Assembly: GCF_046545555.1 (NCBI RefSeq)
Contig: NZ_JBHZTH010000001.1
Location: 1,426,001 to 1,490,000 of the forward strand
Direction of reading: 5' to 3'
Origin: Winogradskyella sp046545555
GTDB taxonomy: Bacteria; Bacteroidota; Bacteroidia; Flavobacteriales; Flavobacteriaceae
Length of the DNA: 64,000 bases
Position numbers and translations under genes: made by a program. The notes beneath the pieces were generated by a model. It did not search any database. It worked only from the letters and a program-made list of their open reading frames with translations, and was not told the origin of the DNA. The first letter of the stretch is position 1, and every line of letters begins with the position of its first letter. Below, in pieces: positions 17,364 to 25,411 of the stretch.

Positions 17364-18668
17364 ATGGGAAATATTGTTGCTGTTGTAGGAAGACCAAATG
17401 TAGGAAAATCAACATTTTTTAATCGTCTAATTAAAAGACGTGAAGCAATTGTTGATGCCGTCAGTGGAGTTACTAGAGACCGCCATTATGGTAAATCTGA
17501 TTGGAATGGAAAAGAGTTTTCTTTAATAGATACAGGTGGTTATGTCGTTGGTAGTGATGATATTTTTGAAGCTGAGATAGATAAACAGGTAGAATTAGCA
17601 ATAGAGGAGGCTGATGCTATCATCTTTATGGTAGATGTAGAGACTGGTGTTACTGGTATGGATCAGGATGTTGCAAATTTGCTTCGTAAGGTTAAAAAAC
17701 CAGTTTTTCTAGTTGTTAATAAGGTCGATAATAATAAACGCGCTGAAGATGCTGTAGAGTTTTATGCCTTAGGTTTAGGCGAGTATTTTACAATTGCTAG
17801 TATAAACGGCAGTGGCACAGGAGACTTACTAGATGCTCTTGTGGAGGCTTTACCAGAAAAAGAAGAGGTTGAAGAAGATGAATTACCACGTTTTGCTGTG
17901 GTAGGAAGACCTAATGCTGGCAAATCGTCGTTCATTAATGCATTAATAGGCGAAGATCGGTACATTGTAACTGATATAGCTGGCACAACAAGAGATTCTA
18001 TTGATACTAAATATAACCGCTTTGGTTTTGAATTTAATTTAGTTGATACAGCAGGTATTAGACGAAAATCTAAAGTAAAAGAAGACTTAGAATTCTATTC
18101 GGTAATGCGAAGTGTTAGAGCCATCGAGCATAGTGATGTATGTTTAATTGTTTTAGATGCAACTAGAGGTTTTGATGGTCAGGTTCAAAATATATTTTGG
18201 CTAGCAGAACGTAATAGAAAAGGTATTGTGATTTTAGTTAACAAATGGGATTTGGTTGAAAAGGATACTAAAACAGCAAAAGCTTTTGAACAACACATAA
18301 AAGAAGAGATTGCTCCATTTACAGATGTCCCAATTGTATTCATTTCTGTATTAAATAAGCAACGTATTTTTAAAGCAATTGAAACAGCTGTAGAAGTATA
18401 CAAAAATAGAACCAAACGAATTAAAACAAGTGTTCTTAATGATACGTTCTTACCTATTATAGATCACCAACCACCACCTGCATATAAAGGTAAATTTGTT
18501 AAAATAAAGTATATAATGCAATTGCCTACACCGCAGCCGCAGTTTGCCTTTTTCTGTAATTTACCACAGTATGTTAAAGATCCGTATAAGCGATTTTTAG
18601 AAAATAAACTAAGGGAACATTTCGATTTTAATGGTGTTCCGGTAAGCGTATACATGAGAAAAAAATAA
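17364..18668 (+). CDS. der: Ribosome biogenesis GTPase Der (EngA)
   Basis: Der is needed for maturation of the large ribosomal subunit. The 434-residue protein has the two tandem GTPase domains unique to this family: G1 motifs GRPNVGKST (residues 8-16) and GRPNAGKSS (about 180-188), G3 DTGG (about 55) and DTAG (about 228), and G4 NKVD (about 117) and NKWD (about 293). A C-terminal KH-like domain (about 350-434) ends in FNGVPVSVYMRKK. Length and order are standard. It follows era and has its own candidate promoter. Confidence 0.97.
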   Translation: MGNIVAVVGRPNVGKSTFFNRLIKRREAIVDAVSGVTRDRHYGKSDWNGKEFSLIDTGGYVVGSDDIFEAEIDKQVELAIEEADAIIFMVDVETGVTGMDQDVANLLRKVKKPVFLVVNKVDNNKRAEDAVEFYALGLGEYFTIASINGSGTGDLLDALVEALPEKEEVEEDELPRFAVVGRPNAGKSSFINALIGEDRYIVTDIAGTTRDSIDTKYNRFGFEFNLVDTAGIRRKSKVKEDLEFYSVMRSVRAIEHSDVCLIVLDATRGFDGQVQNIFWLAERNRKGIVILVNKWDLVEKDTKTAKAFEQHIKEEIAPFTDVPIVFISVLNKQRIFKAIETAVEVYKNRTKRIKTSVLNDTFLPIIDHQPPPAYKGKFVKIKYIMQLPTPQPQFAFFCNLPQYVKDPYKRFLENKLREHFDFNGVPVSVYMRKK

Positions 18669-18744
18669 TTTATTTTATATTTCTTTTAAGAAAATTCATA
18701 CGAATTTTTGCTTTCTTGCGTTTAGAAATCAGCTATTTACAATA

Positions 18745-18762
18745 ATCATCAATCAAATCAAT
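18745..18762 (+). repeat. 18-base sequence shared with 63230-63247
   Basis: ATCATCAATCAAATCAAT ends exactly at the start codon of the beta-barrel gene and occurs again, identically, in the gap after the ABC ATPase at 63230-63247. It may be a favoured A/C-rich leader sequence for translation or simply low-complexity sequence. Confidence 0.5.
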
Positions 18763-21546
18763 ATGAAAAAACTAGTCTTAGTTTTTACATTACTCTTTAG
18801 TGCCTTTTTATTTTCACAAGAAAAATCATTTGAAATTACAGGTGAGATTAAAGCAGAGGATGATCAAAGTCCTTTAGAATCTGCAACTATTTATTTAGAA
18901 CGTGTTAAAGACAGTAGTGTCGTGTCTTATACTATCTCTGATAAAGAGGGTAAATTTAATTTAAAAGGTACAACTTACGATGAAAGCCTTAATCTCTATG
19001 TATCTTTTGTTGGTTACAGAACGTTTTATAAAAGAGTAAAGATCGATAAAGAGATAATTAATCTTAATATTTTAAATCTAAAGGTAGATGATAATATGCT
19101 TGGTGAGGTTCTCGTAAAGTCCACTGCGCCCATAACTATTAAAAAAGATACTTTAGAATTTAACGTAAAGTCGTTTAAGACCAAAAAGGATGCAACTGTC
19201 GAGGATTTACTTAAGAAATTGCCTGGAGTTGAAGTTGATGATGAAGGTAATATTACCGTTAATGGTAAAAGCGTCAACAAAATTTTGGTAAATGGAAAGC
19301 CCTTTTTTGGTAATGATCCTACTATAACAACTAAGAATTTAACCAAAGATATTATTGAAAAAATTCAGGTAGTTGATACAAAAACTAAGGCAGAAGCGTT
19401 TACAGGTGAAGAAGGGGATAAAGAAAGTAAAACCATAAATCTTACCATAAAGGAGGAGAATAATAAGGGTATTTTTGGTAGAGTAGCAGCAGGTGGTGGT
19501 ACAGATAAGCGTTATGAGTTGGCAGGTATGCTTAATTTATTTGATAACGATCGACGCATAAGTTTTTTAGTTGGAGGTAACAACACTAATACACCTGGTT
19601 TTAGTTTTGGCGAAATTTCTAAAATGTTCGGCACAGGAGGCGGTATAAGTTTTAATAGTAATGGATCGTTTTCCTTAGGAGGTCGTTCTTTTGGTGGTGG
19701 TCAAGGAATAACTACTTCGCAAAATGCTGGATTTAACTACGCCGATCAAATTGGGGAGAATACCGAAATTGCCAGTGACTATTTTTATGCATCAAGTAGC
19801 TCAGAGAATGAATCATCTTCGCAGAGGGAAACTATTTTAGCGGATTCGAGATTTTTTAGTAATTCAGAATCACAGACTGAAAACGATACAGATAGTCATA
19901 GTTTTAATTTAGAATTTGAAATAGAAACAGATTCAACCTTTCAAATTAATATAGAACCTTCTTTTAGTTATTCTCGAAATACAACGTTATTCAATAGTCA
20001 AGATGAGACTTTTGATGAAGATATGGTACTTACAAATCAATCTGATGTTAACTCTAGTGTTGAAAGTTATGCTAGACAATTTAATAATGAACTAACAGCA
20101 ACAAAGCGCTTTGGTAGTAGAGGTGCTTTTATTAGATTTCAAATTAATAATAGCGTCAGTCAGCAAGAAAGTGATGACTTTATAAATTCTGATACCGAAA
20201 TCTTTGGAGATAACCCAGAATCAATAATAAGAAATCAATTTACAGACGGAGAGAATGATAGTTACGGTGTTTCAACAAAATTACAATACCGCTATCCTAT
20301 TATTTCTAAAAAATTCTTTTTGAATTTTGAATATGAATATGCTATAGATAAAGATAAAAATAGACAGAGTACATTCGATTTTAGCGATAGCACACAAGAT
20401 TTTACAGATTTTAATACAGTATTAAGTACAGATTTTGAATACGGTGACGTAAGAAGTATTCCTGAATTAGGAATAACTTATAGAGGTGAAAAATGGTCTA
20501 CACGATTAAATGTAGGTTATAATATTAGAACTTTAAATAATAAAGATTTATTGAGACCACAATTTAATATTGAGCGTACATTTAAAAACTTAGAAGGGCG
20601 TTATAATTTTAATTATAGATTTAGCCCAAAGGCTTCTGTATATATGGGTTATAGGTTATCAAATAATCCTCCTGGTATACGTCAGTTACAAGCTTTTGAA
20701 GATGTTTCTAATCCGTTAAATGTTGTAATTGGTAACCCTAATTTAGAACCATCAAATAGACATAGTTTCTATGGTGGTTACAGTGGGTTCGACTGGCAGA
20801 AGCGTACTGGTTTTTATGGTAATTTTAATGCAGCAATAAATAATAATCAAGTGATTGCAAAAACTGTAGTAGACCCAGAGACTTTAAAAAGAACTACAAC
20901 TTATGACAATGTTAATGGTAGCTATTCTTATGGTATATCTGGTAATTATAGTAAAGATTTTAAAGTAGATACGCTACGAACAATTAAGGTAAGAGTTGGC
21001 GCAAGATATAATTTTAACAACAGAATTAATTTTAATAACGACGTTAAATATTCTAGCGAGGTTACAACATATTCTCCAAGCTTAGCTATCGAATATTTAT
21101 GGAGTAAAGTACTAGAGTTTAAGCCTTATTACCGACTTAATTTTACTAATAATGCTTTTGATATTGATGCTTTTGAAGATAGACAATTTACGACGCATTC
21201 AGCTGGCTTGCGCACAGCAACATTTCTACCTAAAGACCTAGAATGGAGAAATGATATTAGTTTTAACTATAATCCCAACGTTGCGGATGGCTTTCAAAAG
21301 AGTGCATGGTTCTGGAATTCTACTCTCGCATATTCCATTTTAAAAGATAAGGGACTTATTACATTAAAGGTTTATGACTTGCTTAATCAAAATACTAATG
21401 CACGAAGGATAGCTACTCAAGATTATATTGAAGATTCTCAGAGCACTGTTTTACAACAGTATTTTATGCTAAGTTTTAGTTTTAAATTTAATAGTTTAGG
21501 TAGTAAAGGAGAAGCGGATAATGGTGGAGTCTTCATTATGAACTAA
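18763..21546 (+). CDS. Outer-membrane beta-barrel protein (TonB-receptor-like, OMP_b-brl_3 type)
   Basis: The 927-residue protein has a signal peptide (about 1-18, ending FLFSQ), an N-terminal carboxypeptidase-regulatory-like beta-sandwich (about 23-105), a plug-like region with GVEVDDEGNITVNGKSVNKI (about 153-172) and a long C-terminal barrel rich in alternating aromatic strands. It ends in SFKFNSLGSK and a short tail. The layout matches the large Bacteroidetes family of outer-membrane beta-barrel proteins related to TonB-dependent receptors. No SusD partner lies next to it, so a polysaccharide-uptake role is not supported; the ligand is unknown. It ends convergently with the TPM lipoprotein, overlapping it by 4 bases. 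Confidence 0.85.
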   Translation: MKKLVLVFTLLFSAFLFSQEKSFEITGEIKAEDDQSPLESATIYLERVKDSSVVSYTISDKEGKFNLKGTTYDESLNLYVSFVGYRTFYKRVKIDKEIINLNILNLKVDDNMLGEVLVKSTAPITIKKDTLEFNVKSFKTKKDATVEDLLKKLPGVEVDDEGNITVNGKSVNKILVNGKPFFGNDPTITTKNLTKDIIEKIQVVDTKTKAEAFTGEEGDKESKTINLTIKEENNKGIFGRVAAGGGTDKRYELAGMLNLFDNDRRISFLVGGNNTNTPGFSFGEISKMFGTGGGISFNSNGSFSLGGRSFGGGQGITTSQNAGFNYADQIGENTEIASDYFYASSSSENESSSQRETILADSRFFSNSESQTENDTDSHSFNLEFEIETDSTFQINIEPSFSYSRNTTLFNSQDETFDEDMVLTNQSDVNSSVESYARQFNNELTATKRFGSRGAFIRFQINNSVSQQESDDFINSDTEIFGDNPESIIRNQFTDGENDSYGVSTKLQYRYPIISKKFFLNFEYEYAIDKDKNRQSTFDFSDSTQDFTDFNTVLSTDFEYGDVRSIPELGITYRGEKWSTRLNVGYNIRTLNNKDLLRPQFNIERTFKNLEGRYNFNYRFSPKASVYMGYRLSNNPPGIRQLQAFEDVSNPLNVVIGNPNLEPSNRHSFYGGYSGFDWQKRTGFYGNFNAAINNNQVIAKTVVDPETLKRTTTYDNVNGSYSYGISGNYSKDFKVDTLRTIKVRVGARYNFNNRINFNNDVKYSSEVTTYSPSLAIEYLWSKVLEFKPYYRLNFTNNAFDIDAFEDRQFTTHSAGLRTATFLPKDLEWRNDISFNYNPNVADGFQKSAWFWNSTLAYSILKDKGLITLKVYDLLNQNTNARRIATQDYIEDSQSTVLQQYFMLSFSFKFNSLGSKGEADNGGVFIMN

Positions 21547-22052
21547 TCCCAAAGTACAATCAAAGAATCAATAGCTCTATCAATACCCTCATAAAACCGA
21601 TTTTCTTTAAATTTAGGGATCATTACACTGTCAATTATAATTTTACAATTAGCATCAGAAATTATAGCTTCAGTTCCTAAGCCAACAGCAATTGCAATAC
21701 TCTTATCTTTTTTGGCAAACGTAATTAATAGGCCATTGTTTTTGTCTTTCTTCCCTATTCCCCAAGCATTAGACACTTCTGTTCCAAAGTCTAAAATATG
21801 CATATCAAAAGGTGCAGAATCAATGGTAAGCACTCCTATTTCGTTAGTCGTTTCCTTCTCGTAAGCCATTATTTTGTTTGTTAATGCCTTCTTTTCTTCA
21901 ATAGTGAATATTTTTGATGCATCGTATACTACGCTTTGTGCACTATTTTTTGGAATGTAAGTCGGAATTGCTACTGTTTCAGGAGGTTTGTCTTTACAAT
22001 TCAGAAAGCATATAACGCATATTACAACTAAAAGTGGAAAATGAATTCTCAT
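21543..22052 (-). CDS. TPM-domain lipoprotein
   Basis: This is the third TPM-domain protein of the cluster (169 residues). The ATG at 22052 gives a lipoprotein signal peptide with Cys at residue 19 (ICFLNC); the longer frame from 22112 would put about 20 unrelated residues ahead of it and was rejected. The TPM domain (about 45-165) shows IGVLTIDS, AWGIGKKDKNNGLLITFAKK and the AVGLGTEAIISD segment. TPM domains occur in plant thylakoid Psb32/TLP18.3-like proteins and in bacterial envelope proteins, some with reported phosphatase activity; the role here is unknown. It is the last gene of the M23-MerR-LemA-TPM group. Confidence 0.8.
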   Translation of the reverse strand: MRIHFPLLVVICVICFLNCKDKPPETVAIPTYIPKNSAQSVVYDASKIFTIEEKKALTNKIMAYEKETTNEIGVLTIDSAPFDMHILDFGTEVSNAWGIGKKDKNNGLLITFAKKDKSIAIAVGLGTEAIISDANCKIIIDSVMIPKFKENRFYEGIDRAIDSLIVLWD

Positions 22053-22105
22053 ATTAAATTTATGTATTATAATTGAATGTCGCATTCTGAAGTTAAATAT
22101 TAAAT

Positions 22106-22939
22106 TTACCAACCACCAGAAGCGCCACCACCTCCAAAACTACCTCCTCCAAAGCCTCCGCCGAATCCACCACCAGAAGAACTGCTGCCAAATCCGCCAC
22201 CAAAACCTCCGGATGAGGAACCTCTAGAGTAACTTCCGCGTCCCATATTACTGAGTATAATTGCTTCTAAGATACTTCTGCCAGCATCGTTGCGTTTACC
22301 TCTATTTCCGCCACTGCCACCATCTCTGCGGTTTTTAGAAATCGCGATAATAAAAATGATGAAGACTATAAATAAAAAGAAGAAAATTTCAACAGGAAAA
22401 TCACTTGTGTTGCCTTGTCGACTACCTTGGTACTCTCCATTCATAACTTCAAAAATGGCATCGGAAGCTCTATTAAGACCACCATAGTAATCATTTCGTT
22501 TAAAATAGGGAATAATGTCTCTATCGATAATACGTTTACTTACCGCATCGGTTAATAAATGTTCTACTCCTATACCTGTATTAATGGCTATTTTTCGGTC
22601 ATCCTTTGCTAAAAGTATTAGAATACCATTATCCTCTTTTGCTTGTCCAATTCCCCATTTTTCTCCCCATTGCGCACCCAAATAATTAATAAACTCTCCT
22701 TCAGTAGATTTTATGATGGCAATAACAATTTGAGTAGAGGTGGTGTCTGAGTATTTTCTAAGTTTAATATTTAGATTGGTGCTATCAATTTTAGATAATA
22801 AGTTGGCATAATCATAAACAAAGTGTTGTTTGTTATTTTTTGGTTTTTCTGGAATTTGATATTGCGCATTCGTTACATATGTAAAGGATATACATAGTAA
22901 AAAAACTAATTTTGAAACTATAGATTTCAATTTTTCCAT
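22106..22939 (-). CDS. TPM-domain membrane protein with Gly/Ser-rich tail (YgcG-like)
   Basis: The 277-residue protein has a signal peptide (about 1-25, ending TNAQ), a TPM domain (about 35-170) with TQIVIAII, GEKWGIGQAKEDNGILILLA and INTGIGVEHLLTD, one membrane helix (about 183-202) and a C-terminal low-complexity tail rich in Gly, Ser and Phe (about 230-277). This is the usual YgcG/TPM arrangement, in which the TPM domain faces the periplasm. Its ATG overlaps the stop of the upstream TPM gene by one base, implying coupled translation. Confidence 0.87.
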   Translation of the reverse strand: MEKLKSIVSKLVFLLCISFTYVTNAQYQIPEKPKNNKQHFVYDYANLLSKIDSTNLNIKLRKYSDTTSTQIVIAIIKSTEGEFINYLGAQWGEKWGIGQAKEDNGILILLAKDDRKIAINTGIGVEHLLTDAVSKRIIDRDIIPYFKRNDYYGGLNRASDAIFEVMNGEYQGSRQGNTSDFPVEIFFFLFIVFIIFIIAISKNRRDGGSGGNRGKRNDAGRSILEAIILSNMGRGSYSRGSSSGGFGGGFGSSSSGGGFGGGFGGGSFGGGGASGGW

Positions 22940-23376
22940 TAGCTCTTAGAGATTGTATTGTCTAGTTCATTACGATCTCCATGTTCCCAAGGGAAATGGT
23001 GGGATAATACTTTGCCTGCTTCTTTAATACCATCAATTAAACCTTGCTCAAAATTTAAGGTTTTAAATTGTATTGCAATTTTATCTCGAGTAGAATTCCA
23101 AAAATTGTTATCTACACTATCGTTGATTCCTTTATCACCAAAAATCACAAACGCTTTATTATCTACAGCAACATATAATAATACACCATTTTGATATTTA
23201 GTGTTATCCATTTTGAGTATATGAAATACTTCTAATGCACGTTCGTATGCATCAATATCGCAGTGTTGCTCAATATGAACACGAATCTCACCAGAAGTTT
23301 CAGATTCTGCTAAACGGATAGCTTCAACGATTTCCTCTTCTTGTTTCGCGGTAAGAAAATCTTCTATATATGGCAT
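22939..23376 (-). CDS. Cytoplasmic-type TPM-domain protein
   Basis: This 145-residue protein is a TPM domain without a signal peptide or membrane helix. Recognisable segments are ESETSGEIRVHIEQHC (about 28-43), YQNGVLLYVAVDNKAFVIFG and a C-terminal LIDGIKEAGKVLSHHFPW. The absence of a signal contrasts with the other two TPM proteins of the operon, which are exported. It starts 9 bases after the lemA stop. Its role is unknown; conserved linkage to LemA suggests they work together at the envelope. Confidence 0.83.
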   Translation of the reverse strand: MPYIEDFLTAKQEEEIVEAIRLAESETSGEIRVHIEQHCDIDAYERALEVFHILKMDNTKYQNGVLLYVAVDNKAFVIFGDKGINDSVDNNFWNSTRDKIAIQFKTLNFEQGLIDGIKEAGKVLSHHFPWEHGDRNELDNTISKS

Positions 23377-23385
23377 GATTAGATT

Positions 23386-23973
23386 TTAGTTAAAATCAAA
23401 TTCTACATCTGGTGCATTTTCGGCACCATCTTCAGATTCAAAATATGCTTTTTTATCAAAACCAGCGATTTTTGCGATAAAACTTCTTGGAAAAGCACGT
23501 ACATATGTATTATAAGGCTTGACCGCTTCATTAAAGCGAGTCCTAGCAACATCTATTCTGTTTTCAGTCCCTTCTAGTTGACTTTGTAGTTCAATGAAAT
23601 TTTGATTGGCTTTTAAATCAGGGTAACGTTCAACCGTAACAAGAAGACTTTTTAAGGCACCAGAAAGACCACCTTGTACTTTATTAAACTGAGCTAACTT
23701 TTCAGGTGTAATATTTGTTGGATCTATATTAATTGAGGTAGCTTTTGCTCTAGCTTCTATCACTGCTGTTAGTGTGTTTTTTTCAAAATCTGCAGCTCCT
23801 TGGACTGTTTTTACCAAATTACCTATTAAATCATTACGTCTTTGGTAACTACTCTCAACATTAGACCATGATTCACTAACATTTTCATCTAATGTCACTG
23901 CTTTATTATTAACACCGACGCCCCAAAATATTAGGAGTGCAATGATTATTAGTGGTAGAATCCATTTTTTCAT
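23386..23973 (-). CDS. LemA family protein
   Basis: The 195-residue protein has an N-terminal membrane helix (about 4-20) and the all-helical LemA domain, including NVESSYQRRNDLIGNLVKTV (about 42-61) and VARTRFNEAVKPYN (about 141-154), followed by FPRSFIAKIAGF. LemA proteins are widespread envelope proteins of unclear function, with the short N-terminus outside and the helical bundle inside or the reverse. It lies between the MerR gene and the TPM genes on the minus strand. Confidence 0.92.
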   Translation of the reverse strand: MKKWILPLIIIALLIFWGVGVNNKAVTLDENVSESWSNVESSYQRRNDLIGNLVKTVQGAADFEKNTLTAVIEARAKATSINIDPTNITPEKLAQFNKVQGGLSGALKSLLVTVERYPDLKANQNFIELQSQLEGTENRIDVARTRFNEAVKPYNTYVRAFPRSFIAKIAGFDKKAYFESEDGAENAPDVEFDFN

Positions 23974-23985
23974 GATTAATTAGTT

Positions 23986-24315
23986 TTATAGTTGGGTTTT
24001 TATTTTTATCAGCTGTGCCTTAATGCTTTCTAGCTTTTCAATAATTTCAAATTTTTCTAAAGCTTGTTTTTTTTCTTCTTTAAGATGTGTTTTTGCTCCT
24101 TCGAGTGTAAAACCTCTTTCTTTGACAAGGTGGTAGATAAACTTTAAATTTTTAATATCCTCTGGTGTAAATTTTCTATTACCCTTTGCGTTCTTTTTAG
24201 GTTTAATAACATCAAATTCTTTTTCCCAAAAGCGTATCAAAGAAGTATTTACATTGAAAGCTTTGGCGACTTCTCCAATACCGTAATAACGTTTTTCTGG
24301 TAAATCTAAATGCAT
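23986..24315 (-). CDS. MerR family transcriptional regulator
   Basis: This 109-residue DNA-binding protein has the MerR winged helix at the N-terminus (YYGIGEVAKAFNVNTSLIRF, about 10-29; then KNAKGNRKFTPEDI) and a short C-terminal helical region suited to dimerisation. It has no effector domain or Cys metal site, so it is unlikely to be a metal sensor. The start lies 1 base after the M23 peptidase stop and it is followed by lemA 12 bases later. Regulation of its own operon is plausible but unproven. Confidence 0.9.
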   Translation of the reverse strand: MHLDLPEKRYYGIGEVAKAFNVNTSLIRFWEKEFDVIKPKKNAKGNRKFTPEDIKNLKFIYHLVKERGFTLEGAKTHLKEEKKQALEKFEIIEKLESIKAQLIKIKTQL

Positions 24316-24316
24316 A

Positions 24317-25288
24317 TTAATCTAAAGATTGATTTTCTAATGACGCTTTTCTTAATAATACATTAAACTCTTCTGGCGATAAATTGCCGTAATAGAAATT
24401 AATAGGATTGATCCGTTCACCATCTTTAAAAACTTCATAATGTAAATGTGGTGCTTCCGATCTTCCAGTACTACCAACAAATCCAATCAAGTCACCTCGT
24501 TTAACACGTTGGTTAACACGAATATTATATTTGTAAAGGTGAGCATACAACGATGTATACCCATAACCATGGTCTATCCGAATATGATTACCATAGCCAG
24601 TAGAGCTATTATCTGCACGTCTTACAATTCCATCTCCAGTGGCATAAATAGGTGTGCCACGTGGTGCGGTAAAGTCCATGCCAAAATGGAATTTTCTAAT
24701 TTTTGTAAAGGGATCGGTTCTATAACCATAACCAGATGCCATACGTGTTAAATCTTGATTGCTCACTGGTTGAATTGCAGGAATAGCCTCTAAAAACTTT
24801 TCCTTATCCTCAGCTAATTTTGCAATTTCGTCTAATGACATAGACTGTACTACAATTCCTTTTTCTAGTATATCTAGTCTTTTATTGGTTTCTGATATTA
24901 ATTGAGAATTATCAAAACCTTCAAATTTTTTATAGCGATTAACACCACCAAAGCCTGCGCGTCTTTGTTCTTCTGGTATTGGGTTGGCTTCAAAATACAA
25001 TCTGTAAATAGCATTATCACGCTCTTCCACGTTTTCTAAAGCCGCAATTGCATCATCCATACGCTTATTTAGAAGTTCATATTGCAGCTCCATATTTTGT
25101 AGTTCTCGCGATAGTTGGCGTTCTTTTGGAGATTCTAAATACTGACTTGTTATAAAGAAGGATAAAAATCCAAATAATGCAGCCGCTACTATAAATACGG
25201 TAGCGTATTTAAAAGTTGTTCTTTTTTTGCGCACAATCTTACGGTAAGAAAGCGTGTCTGCATCATAATAATATTTTACCTTAGCCAT
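24317..25288 (-). CDS. M23 family metallopeptidase (LytM-like), membrane anchored
   Basis: The 323-residue protein has one N-terminal membrane helix (about 28-48), a coiled-coil stretch (about 55-100) and a C-terminal M23 domain (about 180-300) that cleaves peptidoglycan cross-links. The zinc ligands are visible in HFGMDF (His and Asp, about residues 202-206) and HLHYE (about 282-286); an additional active-site His is in SLYAHL. Both essential motifs are intact, so it should be active rather than a degenerate activator. It is the first gene of a minus-strand operon and shares its upstream region with alaS. Confidence 0.92.
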   Translation of the reverse strand: MAKVKYYYDADTLSYRKIVRKKRTTFKYATVFIVAAALFGFLSFFITSQYLESPKERQLSRELQNMELQYELLNKRMDDAIAALENVEERDNAIYRLYFEANPIPEEQRRAGFGGVNRYKKFEGFDNSQLISETNKRLDILEKGIVVQSMSLDEIAKLAEDKEKFLEAIPAIQPVSNQDLTRMASGYGYRTDPFTKIRKFHFGMDFTAPRGTPIYATGDGIVRRADNSSTGYGNHIRIDHGYGYTSLYAHLYKYNIRVNQRVKRGDLIGFVGSTGRSEAPHLHYEVFKDGERINPINFYYGNLSPEEFNVLLRKASLENQSLD

Positions 25289-25302
25289 GTTTGAATTTAT
25301 GC

Positions 25303-25310
25303 TATTTTTG
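25303..25310 (+). promoter_or_regulatory. Candidate -7 box for alaS
   Basis: TATTTTTG matches TAnnTTTG, with TTA at 25281-25283 19 bases upstream. The leader to the alaS ATG would be about 95 bases. No T-box or leader peptide with Ala codons was seen in it. Confidence 0.35.
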
Positions 25311-25358
25311 CAGCTAATAAGCCGATTATAGAACCGTTGTTATCATTAGCCTAACGAC

Positions 25359-25366
25359 CAAAGATA
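25359..25366 (-). promoter_or_regulatory. Candidate -7 box for the M23-MerR-LemA-TPM operon
   Basis: The minus strand reads TATCTTTG, a perfect TAnnTTTG, about 70 bases upstream of the M23 start. TTA at 25388-25390, 21 bases away, is the best -33-like triplet. Confidence 0.4.
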
Positions 25367-25411
25367 AAAATTGTTTTGTAATTGTGGTAATTAAAAATAT
25401 GATAACTGTTT

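Noticed and set aside
25311..25411. alaS leader as a T-box or amino-acid leader
   Set aside because: No T-box consensus, no terminator hairpin and no short ORF with Ala codons was found.
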